DNA of 42,264 bases from Nitratireductor sp. (GTDB taxonomy: Bacteria; Pseudomonadota; Alphaproteobacteria; Rhizobiales; Rhizobiaceae). The notes beneath the pieces are model-generated. The model saw only the letters and a list, made by a program, of their open reading frames with translations. It was not told the DNA's origin and made no database searches. This document shows, one piece after another, positions 16,751 to 24,795 of this stretch; the stretch's first letter is position 1, and every line of letters begins with the position of its first letter. Where the stretch lies: the NCBI GenBank assembly GCA_020441665.1, contig JAGRLT010000048.1:1-42264 (forward strand), written 5' to 3'. Made by a program: the position numbers and the translations under genes.

Positions 16751-18565
16751 ATGGCGATTGTCCGACTGTCCGATTCCATGATCAACCAGATTGCCGCCGG
16801 CGAAGTCGTCGAGCGGCCGGCGAGCATCGTCAAGGAACTGGTGGAAAACGCCATCGATGCGGGTGCCGACCGGATCGAGCTTGTCACCGCCAATGGCGGC
16901 AAGGGGCTGATCCGGATCACGGACAATGGCCATGGCATGGGGCCGGACGATCTCCGGCTGGCGATCGAACGCCATTGCACCTCGAAACTGACCGACGACC
17001 TGCTCGATATCCGTACGCTGGGCTTTCGCGGCGAGGCGCTGCCATCGATCGGCTCGGTCAGCGCTCTGACGATCGCCTCGCGCCCTGCCGGCGCGGAGCA
17101 TGGCTGGCAGATCGGGGTCGATCACGGTCATGTTCGGCCCGTCGGGCCGGCAGCGCTTTCCGCCGGCACGGTGATCGAGGTGCGCGATCTGTTCGCGCAT
17201 GTGCCGGCGCGGCTCAAATTCCTCAAGAGCGAGCGGGCCGAAACCGCGGCGATCACCGATACGGTCAAGCGCATGGCACTGGCCTTTCCGGCCGTGCGGT
17301 TTCATTTGCAGGGTTCGGACCGCGCTACGACGGACTACCCGCCCGGCTCGCTCGAGGAGCGCATCGGGCAGGTGCTGGGAACCGATTTCGTGCGCAATGC
17401 CATCGAAATCGATGCCGAACGCGAGGGCATCCGGCTTACCGGGCTTGCCGGGTTGCCCACCTTCAACCGGGGCAATGCGCTCAACCAGTTCTTCTTCGTC
17501 AACGGCCGGCCGGTGCGCGACAAGCAATTGCTCAGCGCGGTGCGCGGGGCCTATTCGGATTTTCTCGCCCGCGACCGCCATCCCGTCGCGGTGCTGTTCG
17601 TCGATCTGCCGCCGCAGGAGGTCGATGTCAACGTGCATCCGGCGAAGGCCGATGTGCGCTTTCGCGATCCGGCCCTGGTGCGCGGCCTTCTGGTCGGCGC
17701 GCTCAAACAGGCGATCGCCGCGGCTGGCCATCGCGCGTCGAGCGAGGGCGGCAGCGGCATGCAGGCAGCCTTCCGGCCGGGGAACTGGCCGCAACGGCCG
17801 GCCAGTGCCGGCTATTCGGCACCGCTCGGCGGAGCCGGGCAGGCTTACGGGGCCGCGAACGGGGCTCCGGGCGCGCCTTCCGGCGGCTTCGCGGAACATG
17901 CCGCCGATTTTCAGCCGGATTTCGGTGCCGCCACCGCGCCCAGCGGACAGGTCGTCCCGCCCGCCCCCGATATGGCCGCTGCTTCGCTACACCATCCGCT
18001 GGGCGCGGCGCGGGCGCAATTGCACGAAAACTACATCATCGCCCAGACAGACCGCGGGCTGGTCATCGTCGACCAGCATGCCGCGCATGAGCGCATCGTC
18101 TATGAGGCGCTCAAGAGGGGACTTTCCGACCGCCTGCCCTCGCAACTCCTGCTGATTCCCGAAATCGTCGACCTGCCGGAAGAAGACGTCGAGCGGCTTG
18201 GCGAAGCCGCCGCCGATTTCGAGCAGCTTGGCCTGTCGCTCGAAAAGTTCGGCCCCGGAGCGGTGGCGGTGCGCGAGACGCCGGCCCTGCTCGGCGAAAT
18301 CGACGTGGCGGGCCTTGTCCGCGATCTCGCCGACGAGCTTGCCGAATGGGGCACCAGCCAGGGCCTGCGCGACCGGCTCGAACATGTCGCGGCGACCATG
18401 GCCTGTCACGGCAGCGTGCGGGCCGGGCGCATCCTGAAACCCGACGAGATGAACGCGCTGCTGCGCCAGATGGAGGCGACGCCCAATTCCGGCCAGTGCA
18501 ATCACGGCCGGCCGACCTGGGTCGAGCTCGATCTCAAGGACATCGAGCGGCTGTTCGGTCGCTGA
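16751..18565 (+). CDS. mutL: DNA mismatch repair protein MutL
   Basis: MutL links mismatch recognition by MutS to strand removal. The 604-residue protein has the GHKL ATPase N-terminus: [27 protein letters not shown] motif, [16 protein letters not shown], and [12 protein letters not shown] low-complexity linker rich in Gly, Ala and Pro (about 340-415) leads to the C-terminal dimer domain. This domain carries DQHA-x2-E-x4-E starting at residue 441, plus ACHGSVRAG and CNHGRPTW, the metal-site motifs of nicking MutL proteins. This MutL should therefore have endonuclease activity and work without MutH. ATG at 16751 has AAGG five bases upstream. A small DUF2093 gene follows. Confidence 0.97.
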   Translation: MAIVRLSDSMINQIAAGEVVERPASIVKELVENAIDAGADRIELVTANGGKGLIRITDNGHGMGPDDLRLAIERHCTSKLTDDLLDIRTLGFRGEALPSIGSVSALTIASRPAGAEHGWQIGVDHGHVRPVGPAALSAGTVIEVRDLFAHVPARLKFLKSERAETAAITDTVKRMALAFPAVRFHLQGSDRATTDYPPGSLEERIGQVLGTDFVRNAIEIDAEREGIRLTGLAGLPTFNRGNALNQFFFVNGRPVRDKQLLSAVRGAYSDFLARDRHPVAVLFVDLPPQEVDVNVHPAKADVRFRDPALVRGLLVGALKQAIAAAGHRASSEGGSGMQAAFRPGNWPQRPASAGYSAPLGGAGQAYGAANGAPGAPSGGFAEHAADFQPDFGAATAPSGQVVPPAPDMAAASLHHPLGAARAQLHENYIIAQTDRGLVIVDQHAAHERIVYEALKRGLSDRLPSQLLLIPEIVDLPEEDVERLGEAAADFEQLGLSLEKFGPGAVAVRETPALLGEIDVAGLVRDLADELAEWGTSQGLRDRLEHVAATMACHGSVRAGRILKPDEMNALLRQMEATPNSGQCNHGRPTWVELDLKDIERLFGR

Positions 18566-18624
18566 GAACCTTGCGCTCGGCATCCGTCTTGCTTAGATGG
18601 AAGCCGTCAGAAGAGGTGGTACCG

Positions 18625-18825
18625 ATGCTCGAACCCGGCAGCAAAGAAGCCAAGATCCGCTACGGCGATGCCGATTTCCAGATGCTCTCGCCGGGCTCCT
18701 ATGTGCGCTGCGCGGTAACCGGCGAGGCGATCCCGATCGACGAGTTGAAATACTGGTCGGTGGCGCGCCAGGAAGCCTATGTGGATGCCGCCGCCTCGCT
18801 CAAGCGCGAACAGGGACTGGCCTGA
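18625..18825 (+). CDS. DUF2093 family small protein
   Basis: This 66-residue protein matches the DUF2093 family, small proteins seen in alphaproteobacteria: IRYGDADFQMLSPGSYVRCAVTG, then IPIDELKYWSVARQEAYVDAAAS. The function is unknown. It has no membrane helix and no signal peptide; a single cysteine (29) lies in a YVRCAVTG segment. AGAGGTGG lies seven bases before the ATG, a good ribosome-binding site. It follows mutL by 59 bases on the same strand and ends four bases from the end of lpxK on the other strand. Confidence 0.85.
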   Translation: MLEPGSKEAKIRYGDADFQMLSPGSYVRCAVTGEAIPIDELKYWSVARQEAYVDAAASLKREQGLA

Positions 18826-18829
18826 AGGT

Positions 18830-19939
18830 CTAGGCGATCTTTTCCCTTGCCTTCTGCTTTGCCCGGTCGGCCTTGCGGCTCTCGGCGCGCTCCGCGCTTG
18901 CCGCCTTTTCCTCGCGCAGCCGGCGCTGCTCGAAACGGGCAAGCGTTTCGCGGATGATGCGCTCATCCGTGCCGTCGTCGCTAAAGGCCAGTTCGATGCT
19001 GGCAACCAGGCTCTCCCTGGCCAGCCGCTCATGGGCCTCGCCCGAGCCGATCAGCCGCACATAGTCCTTGGCGGTGGTCACCAGTTCCGCCTTCATCAGC
19101 CTGGCGCGGTCGAGAAGCTCGGTGATCTCGCTGCGGGTGAAGGGATGGTGATCGGGGAAGGAGCGCACCATGGCGAGCTGGCCGCCTGCCGAAACGAGGC
19201 TGTCGAAAAACTTCTGTGGATCGGCGATGCCGGAATAGGCCAGCAGCGACTTGCCGCGCCATCGCTGGGCGTTGATCATCCTTGTGCGGGCATGGTGCAC
19301 TGGCTTGCCGCTGCGCGCCGCGAGCCGAACGACCTTTTCGCCCGCCGGCTCGTCGCCGATGATCAGCACCGCATCGGCGAACGGCAACTGGTCGGCGATG
19401 CGCACCCGCAACGGCCCCGCCGGCATGGCGAAACCGTTGCCGATGCCGCGCTTGCTGTCAACCACGACCAGGGCATAGTCCTTGGTCAGGCGCGGGTTCT
19501 GAAAACCGTCATCCATGATGACAAGGTCGCAGCCGATTTCCGCCAGCAGTTTCGCGCCGGCGACCCGGTCTGCCGAGATCACCGTCGGCCGGGTGCGGGC
19601 GAGCAGAAGCGGCTCATCGCCGACATCGCCCGAATTATGTTTCTTGGTGTCGACCCTCTCCGGCCCGGAAATCCGGCCGCCATAGCCGCGGGAGAGAAAG
19701 CCCGGCGCCAGGCCCATGGCGACGGCGGTCTTGGCGAGCGCCAGTGCGGTCGGCGTCTTGCCACCGCCGCCGGTGACGAAATTGCCGATGCAAAGGACCG
19801 GCACCGGAACGCTTCCAGCCGGCTTTGCGCGCATCGCAAGGGCCGCCGCGCGGCTATAGGCAAGCGACAACGGCGCCATCAGCCAGGCCTTGAGGCCCGG
19901 TTCCTCGAACCAGAAAGGTGGGGTTTCGCTAACGGCCAT
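18830..19939 (-). CDS. lpxK: Tetraacyldisaccharide 4'-kinase
   Basis: LpxK phosphorylates the 4' position of the lipid A disaccharide at the inner membrane. The 369-residue protein has an N-terminal membrane-associated helix, the P-loop GGGGKT at about 57-62 within NFVTGGGGKTPT, GFLSRGYGG, the Asp-rich IMDDGFQNPRL, and AGPLR. The C-terminal 30 residues are unusually charged (Arg, Lys, Glu, Ala), ending KAREKIA, and look like an extended coil beyond the core domain. Its start overlaps the end of waaA by 11 bases, so they are coupled. It is the last gene of the pmbA-to-lpxK block. Confidence 0.95.
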   Translation of the reverse strand: MAVSETPPFWFEEPGLKAWLMAPLSLAYSRAAALAMRAKPAGSVPVPVLCIGNFVTGGGGKTPTALALAKTAVAMGLAPGFLSRGYGGRISGPERVDTKKHNSGDVGDEPLLLARTRPTVISADRVAGAKLLAEIGCDLVIMDDGFQNPRLTKDYALVVVDSKRGIGNGFAMPAGPLRVRIADQLPFADAVLIIGDEPAGEKVVRLAARSGKPVHHARTRMINAQRWRGKSLLAYSGIADPQKFFDSLVSAGGQLAMVRSFPDHHPFTRSEITELLDRARLMKAELVTTAKDYVRLIGSGEAHERLARESLVASIELAFSDDGTDERIIRETLARFEQRRLREEKAASAERAESRKADRAKQKAREKIA

Positions 19940-21254
19940 TGCCGATTTCCTCGAGCTTGCGTTTGACCGTCAGCGGGAAGACATAGGAATCGAGCACCTC
20001 GATGGTGCGATCGAGCGCGCCGCGCATCTGGCGCACGGTTTCCTCGGCGGCGGCGATCATGCGGTCGCGCTCGGCGGGGTTGCGCAGCAGATAGGCCAGG
20101 TTGGCCTCCAGCATCGCGCCATCCTCGACGAGGCGCACCGCCTTGTTGTTGAGCAGGTTGCGATAGGAATCGCGGAAGTTCGAGACGTACTTGCCAGACA
20201 GGATGGCGGTGCCGGTGGTTGCCGGCTCGAGCGGGTTCTGACCGCCGAAGCCGGCCAGGCTGCGGCCCATATAGACGATCGGCGCCAGACGCAGGTAGAG
20301 CCCCATCTCGCCGATCGTATCGCCGAGATAGACGTTCGTGACCGGCCGGATCGCCTCCTTGCGGCCGCGGCGGGCGACATCGAGACCGAGTTTCCTGGCC
20401 AGTTCCTCGACCTCGTCGCCGCGTTCGGGATGACGCGGCACCAGGATCGCCAGAAGATCGGGAAACTGCCGGCGCAGATTGACATAGGCCTTGAGAAGGA
20501 TCTCCTCCTCGCCGCGATGGGTGCTGGCGGCGATGAACGCCGGCCGCCGGCCGATCTGGCCGCGCAGGGTGGCAAGTTCACCGGCTTCGAAAGGCAGGTC
20601 GCGCGTATCGACCTTGAGATTGCCCGAAACCACCACCGGCCGCGCGCCGAGACTGCGATAGCGCTCGGCATCGATCTCCGACTGGGCGATGACGTGGGAA
20701 AAGTTTTCGAACAGGGTCGAGGCAAGCCCGGTCGCATTGCGCCAGCGCTTGAAGGACTTGTCCGACATGCGGGCATTGACGAGCACCAGCGGGATGCGGC
20801 GGGTGCGGAGCCTGGCAATCGAGGTCGGCCAGATTTCCGATTCGGTGAAAACGGCGAGATCCGGCTTCCAGTGTTCGAGAAACCGGTCGACGGCCTGTTC
20901 GAGGTCGAGCGGCACATATTGGTGGAAGGCGCCGCGCGGCAGGCGCTTTGCGACGACCCGGGCCGAGGTCACGGTGCCAGTGGTCATCACGGCATTGACG
21001 CCGAGGGCGTGGACCCGCTCGATCAGCGCCAGCACGGCCATGGATTCGCCGACGCTGGCGGCGTGAAACCAGACCAGCGGGCCGCTGGGCCGGTCGGTGC
21101 TCGGATAGCCGTAGCGCTCATAGCGGCGGGCGCGCTCCTCCTTGCCGCGCCGCGCGCGCAGTGCCAGAAACGGCCCCATGAAGGGATAGATCAGCCGGCC
21201 GAAGCGGCGATAGCCGGCCAGCGTCATGCGGGTCAAGATGTCGGACATCGCCAC
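19929..21254 (-). CDS. waaA: 3-deoxy-D-manno-octulosonic acid (Kdo) transferase
   Basis: WaaA transfers Kdo from CMP-Kdo to lipid IVA, joining core to lipid A. The 441-residue GT-B enzyme has an N-terminal membrane anchor (GYRRFGRLIYPFMGPFLALRAR), the catalytic region WFHAASVGES with its Glu, the segment TESEIWP, and a C-terminal nucleotide site with GRSLAGFGGQNPLEPA. GTG at 21254 is given because AGGGAG lies ten bases upstream; the ATG two codons on (21248) is the alternative and gives MSDILTR, a usual family start. It lies between a DUF374 acyltransferase-like gene and lpxK. Confidence 0.95.
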   Translation of the reverse strand: MAMSDILTRMTLAGYRRFGRLIYPFMGPFLALRARRGKEERARRYERYGYPSTDRPSGPLVWFHAASVGESMAVLALIERVHALGVNAVMTTGTVTSARVVAKRLPRGAFHQYVPLDLEQAVDRFLEHWKPDLAVFTESEIWPTSIARLRTRRIPLVLVNARMSDKSFKRWRNATGLASTLFENFSHVIAQSEIDAERYRSLGARPVVVSGNLKVDTRDLPFEAGELATLRGQIGRRPAFIAASTHRGEEEILLKAYVNLRRQFPDLLAILVPRHPERGDEVEELARKLGLDVARRGRKEAIRPVTNVYLGDTIGEMGLYLRLAPIVYMGRSLAGFGGQNPLEPATTGTAILSGKYVSNFRDSYRNLLNNKAVRLVEDGAMLEANLAYLLRNPAERDRMIAAAEETVRQMRGALDRTIEVLDSYVFPLTVKRKLEEIGNGR

Positions 21255-21298
21255 TGACTTTCAGCTCCCTTTGACCCTTCCCGCGCCGCGATCCGACT

Positions 21299-22096
21299 TC
21301 ATGCGCCGTCCCCGGAGCCGGTTTCGGGCTCGGGATTGCCGGTCAGTGCGTAGGCGCGCGCCGTGATGCGGCGCATCTCCGCCTGAAGCGCCTGGCGCGC
21401 GCCTTCCAGCGCGGCCTGATCCGCATCGCCAGCCACCAGAATGCGCTCACCGGCAACGATTGCCGACTTGCCGAAAGGCAGGTTGATTGTGGTGCGATCC
21501 CAGCTTTTCGGCAAGACCCAGCGGCGCGAGGAGGCGACGGCCAGCGGCACGATCGGCCGGCCCGATTTCTGGGCGAGCGTGACGATGCCGAGGCCGACGC
21601 GGCGGGCCGTGCCCTTGGGAATGTCGGCGGTCTGCAGCACGTTCTCGCCGCGATTGAGCGTCGCCAGCATTTCGAGGAACCCCTTGAGCGCGCCCTTGGA
21701 AAGGGTGTGGCGGGCATTGCGGCCGCCGGAAGCGCGGATCGTCTTGGCGCCGAAGGCTTCGGCGACCCGCGCCGTGATCTCGCCGTCGAGGCTGCGCGAG
21801 ATCATCACCGAACCCGAAAGCCCGATCGGGATGGCCGGCAGCAGCACGTGCTGGCCGTGCCAGACCGCCACGATGACCGGAAGCTCCGGGGTCACCTGGT
21901 CGAGAATGTCCTCGGGCTCGACCACCCAGGAATTGGTGCGGAAGACGAGTTTGAGGAACCGCACGGCAAGCCAGGCCGACACCGCCGCCAGGGCGGTATT
22001 GCCCGACAGGCTGCGCCCCCAGGAACGCAGCCAGTTGGGCGTTCGACCTCGCCGGGCCCTGGTGGCGGGCGGCGTATGGGGATCGGGCTGGGTCAT
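21299..22096 (-). CDS. DUF374 lysophospholipid acyltransferase-like protein
   Basis: This 265-residue protein is of the DUF374 family, related to LPLAT acyltransferases. The signature WHGQH follows IVAVW, then SRSLDGEITARVAEAFG, IRASGGRNARHTL, and the DIPKGTARRVGLGIVTLAQKSG-type segment. An N-terminal hydrophobic stretch (about 32-50) likely anchors it. Its place next to waaA and lpxK, common in Hyphomicrobiales, suggests a role in lipid A or Kdo-region acylation, but no activity is shown for the family with certainty. The His-x4-Asp of classical LPLATs is replaced by the HGQH form. It is 44 bases upstream of waaA. Confidence 0.85.
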   Translation of the reverse strand: MTQPDPHTPPATRARRGRTPNWLRSWGRSLSGNTALAAVSAWLAVRFLKLVFRTNSWVVEPEDILDQVTPELPVIVAVWHGQHVLLPAIPIGLSGSVMISRSLDGEITARVAEAFGAKTIRASGGRNARHTLSKGALKGFLEMLATLNRGENVLQTADIPKGTARRVGLGIVTLAQKSGRPIVPLAVASSRRWVLPKSWDRTTINLPFGKSAIVAGERILVAGDADQAALEGARQALQAEMRRITARAYALTGNPEPETGSGDGA

Positions 22097-22126
22097 GCGG
22101 AACCGGTTATCGTCACGGCGGGCCGA

Positions 22127-22405
22127 TCAGCCGTAAATGCCGTCGCCATCGGGATCGAGCACCTTGTGCAGATGGACGATGAAATAGCGCATATTGGCAT
22201 TGTCGACAGTCTGCTGGGCCTTGGCCTTCCATGCGGCATGGGCGGAGGCGTAGTTCGGAAACAGGCCGACAATGTCAACCGCGCCAAGATCGCGGAAGGT
22301 GACGCCGTGCAAGTCGTTCAACTCACCACCGAATACGAGATGCAGCAACTGGCCGTCCTTTTCAACGATCTTGCCATCCTTCTGATCTGTGGTTTGATCC
22401 GTCAT
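22127..22405 (-). CDS. DUF4170 family small protein
   Basis: This 92-residue soluble protein matches DUF4170: LHLVFGGELNDLHGVTFRDLGAVDIVGLFPNY, then AHAAWKAKAQQTVDNANMRYFIVHLHKVLDP. The function is unknown; the fold is probably a small alpha/beta domain. ATG at 22405 is chosen because GGGAG lies six bases upstream; the longer open frame to 22480 would run into the cysQ-like gene. It lies between cysQ-like and DUF374 genes in the lipid A/Kdo operon, with gaps of 46 and 30 bases. Confidence 0.8.
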   Translation of the reverse strand: MTDQTTDQKDGKIVEKDGQLLHLVFGGELNDLHGVTFRDLGAVDIVGLFPNYASAHAAWKAKAQQTVDNANMRYFIVHLHKVLDPDGDGIYG

Positions 22406-22451
22406 CTGTCGCTCCCATGGCCCTTGCGGGCTCTCCGTGATCTGTGCGGCA

Positions 22452-23252
22452 CTAATGAAGAAATCTGCCCTGTTTCGCAAGCGCCATCAGCCGCTCGATG
22501 CGGTTCGAGCCGGCCGCCAGAAGCGATCCGTGCTTGGGCGAGCGGCGATTGTAGCGCAGCGCCTCGCCGCCGGTATCGACCATGGCGCCGCCGGATTCCG
22601 ACAGAATGATGTCGGCGGCGGCGAGATCCCAGTCGCAGGCGCCCGAGCGGGCAAAGGCGCCATCGACCCTGCTGTCCGCCACCATGGCAAGGCGGTAGGC
22701 AAGGGAGGGCACGAAAGGCAGGATCGCCAGACCGTCGCCGTGGACGGCGCGGATCGCCTCGTTCAATTTGCGCGACGCCGTCAGCGAGGTGATTGCCCCG
22801 CCCGATATCCGCGCGATCGGCGCGCCATTGCGCGTCGCGCCCCCGCCGGCAAGGGCGGCATAGGTCTCGCCAAGCGCCGGGCATTCGAGCACGCCGGCAA
22901 CCGGCCGGCCGGCCTCGACGATCGCCACCGACACGCACCATTCCCTGCGGCCGTCGAGAAAGCCGCGCGTTCCGTCGATCGGATCGACGACGAAGAGCCG
23001 GTTCGTTTCGAGCCGCTCGGCACTGTCCTCGGTTTCCTCCGACAGCCAGCCATAGTCCGGGCGCGCCGCGCGCAGGGTCTGCGACAGAAACCGGTCGACG
23101 GCGTAGTCGGCCTCGGAAACCGGCGAATTGCCGTTCTTGTGCCAGACCTGATTGTCAGCGCGAAAATAGCGGGCCGCCAATGCGCCGGCCTCGCGCGCCG
23201 CCTCGACGATCAGCGCCTGATCGGCGGCAATCCCCTGCGCCGCACTGCTCAT
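22452..23252 (-). CDS. cysQ: 3'(2'),5'-bisphosphate nucleotidase CysQ / inositol monophosphatase family
   Basis: This 266-residue metal-dependent phosphatase has all three family metal motifs: the Glu of WLSEETED, DPIDGT in VVDPIDGTRGFLDG, and the distal Asp in GACDWDLAAADIILSESGG. CysQ removes 3'-phosphoadenosine 5'-phosphate formed in sulfate assimilation. The family also contains inositol and fructose phosphatases, so the substrate call rests on the GTRGFLDG form seen in CysQ proteins. Its ATG overlaps the pmbA stop by four bases (ATGA), so it is coupled to pmbA. Confidence 0.78.
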   Translation of the reverse strand: MSSAAQGIAADQALIVEAAREAGALAARYFRADNQVWHKNGNSPVSEADYAVDRFLSQTLRAARPDYGWLSEETEDSAERLETNRLFVVDPIDGTRGFLDGRREWCVSVAIVEAGRPVAGVLECPALGETYAALAGGGATRNGAPIARISGGAITSLTASRKLNEAIRAVHGDGLAILPFVPSLAYRLAMVADSRVDGAFARSGACDWDLAAADIILSESGGAMVDTGGEALRYNRRSPKHGSLLAAGSNRIERLMALAKQGRFLH

Positions 23253-24625
23253 TTGCCACCGATGGCCATGGTATCGATCAGAAGCGAGGGGGCGTTGACC
23301 GCGCCGCGAAATTCGAGGTCGCTCAACGGCGTCAGCGCCAGGAACATGTCCTTGAGATTGCCGGCAATGGTGATTTCGGCGACCGGATAGGCGATCTCGC
23401 CATTCTCGATCCAGTAGCCGCTGGCGCCCTTGGAGTAATCGCCGGTCACCATGTTGATGCCGTGACCGATGGTCTCGGTGCAGTAGAAACCGGTACCGAT
23501 CTCCCGCGCCGTCTCGGCAATCGTCCTCTCGCCGGGGGCGATCCAGGCATTGGTGGAGGAAGGCGCGGTGCCCGAACCGCCGCGGCTGGCGCGGGCATTG
23601 CTCTCAAGGCCCAGTTCGCGCGCCGTCGCGCCGTCGAGCAGCCAGGCCTGCAACACGCCGCCATCGACCAGCACCATCTTCTCGCAGGCCAGCCCCTCAC
23701 CGTCGAAAGGCCGCGAACCGAGGCCGCGCATCCTGAGCGGGTCATCGGTTACCGTGATCGCGGCGCTGGCGATCTGCCGGCCCATCCGGTCGCGCAGAAA
23801 GCTTGTCTTGCGCGCGATGCTGCTGCCGTTGATGGCACCCAGCATGGCGCCGAGAAGCCCGCCGCTCAGACGGCGGTCGAGGAGCACGGGAAAGGCACCG
23901 CTGCTGACCTTGCGCGGATTGACCCGACGGGCGGTGCGCTCGCCGGCGGTCCGTCCCACCTCGGCGGGCGGGCGCAGATCGGCCAGGTGGACGGCGGAGG
24001 AAAAATCGTAGTCGCGTTCCATCGCCTCCCCTTCGCCGGCAACGAAGGAAGCGGAGACCGAATGGCCGGTGCGGGCGAAATTGCCGGAAAAGCCGTTGGA
24101 CGCAGCCAGTACGAAGCCGGTATTGTAGGCGCCCGCGGAAGCACCCATCGACTTCATCACGCCGTCGACGGCAAGGCCGGCGGCTTCGGCCTCAAGCGCC
24201 GTTTCGCGAAAGCTGGCGGGATCGGGCTCGAGCGGGTCGACAAGATCGAGATCGGGCCAGGAGCGGGCCAGTTGATCGGGATCGGCGAGGTCCTGATAGG
24301 GATCCTCCGGCGAGACCCGGGCCATGGCGACCGCGCGTTCGGCCAGCATCTGAAGATCGGCGGGCTGGTTGGTCGCGACGGTCGCAACCCGCTTTCCGGC
24401 AAAGACACGCAGGGAAAATCCGTCGCCTTCCGAACGGCCGGTATTTTCGACCTTGCCCTCGCGTACCGAAATTCCGCTCGAATAGCCGTTCGAAACCACC
24501 ACATCGCATTTGTCGGCGCCGGCCTTGAGCGCGGCGGCGACCAGGCGGTCGGCATCGGATTGCAGTTTTTCAAGATCGATCGGCAAGGGAGTTCCAATAC
24601 GGTGTTCGCCCGGATGAACGGCCAT
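23249..24625 (-). CDS. pmbA: TldE/PmbA family protein
   Basis: This 458-residue protein is the PmbA (TldE) partner of the TldD/TldE protease, which matures peptides such as microcins and breaks down CcdA. It has SNGYSSGISVREGKVENTGRSE-like N-terminal strands, NARASRGGSGTAPSSTNAWI and IGHGINMVTGDYSKGASGYWIENGE at the C-terminus, all typical. It lacks the HExxxH zinc motif, as expected for TldE. No tldD is in the window. It heads the six-gene block that ends with lpxK and has a good predicted promoter just upstream. Confidence 0.9.
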   Translation of the reverse strand: MAVHPGEHRIGTPLPIDLEKLQSDADRLVAAALKAGADKCDVVVSNGYSSGISVREGKVENTGRSEGDGFSLRVFAGKRVATVATNQPADLQMLAERAVAMARVSPEDPYQDLADPDQLARSWPDLDLVDPLEPDPASFRETALEAEAAGLAVDGVMKSMGASAGAYNTGFVLAASNGFSGNFARTGHSVSASFVAGEGEAMERDYDFSSAVHLADLRPPAEVGRTAGERTARRVNPRKVSSGAFPVLLDRRLSGGLLGAMLGAINGSSIARKTSFLRDRMGRQIASAAITVTDDPLRMRGLGSRPFDGEGLACEKMVLVDGGVLQAWLLDGATARELGLESNARASRGGSGTAPSSTNAWIAPGERTIAETAREIGTGFYCTETIGHGINMVTGDYSKGASGYWIENGEIAYPVAEITIAGNLKDMFLALTPLSDLEFRGAVNAPSLLIDTMAIGGK

Positions 24626-24642
24626 CGGGACAGGCAGGGATG

Positions 24643-24678
24643 TCCGTTTTGAATAGGGTCTCGGAGGGTTGGCTTCAA
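24643..24678 (-). promoter_or_regulatory. Predicted sigma-70 promoter of the pmbA operon
   Basis: On the minus strand TTGAAG (24678-24673) and TATTCA (24655-24650) are separated by exactly 17 bases. Transcription would begin near 24643, giving a leader of about 18 bases before the pmbA ATG. Confidence 0.5.
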
Positions 24679-24704
24679 GCCCCCGCTACGACCTGATTTT
24701 CCAT

Positions 24705-24733
24705 CGCCGGGTTGACGCAGAATTCACCCGGCG
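24705..24733. repeat. Inverted repeat upstream of the MATE gene
   Basis: Perfect 8-base arms CGCCGGGT and ACCCGGCG flank a 13-base centre. It lies 62 bases before the MATE start, in the divergent region shared with pmbA. It may be an operator or a hairpin in the MATE leader. Confidence 0.5.
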
Positions 24734-24795
24734 CGCGTTGACAGCCCCGATGCAAGAGCGCACAGGCTTCCATCTGGCCTAACCGGGGATCCATC

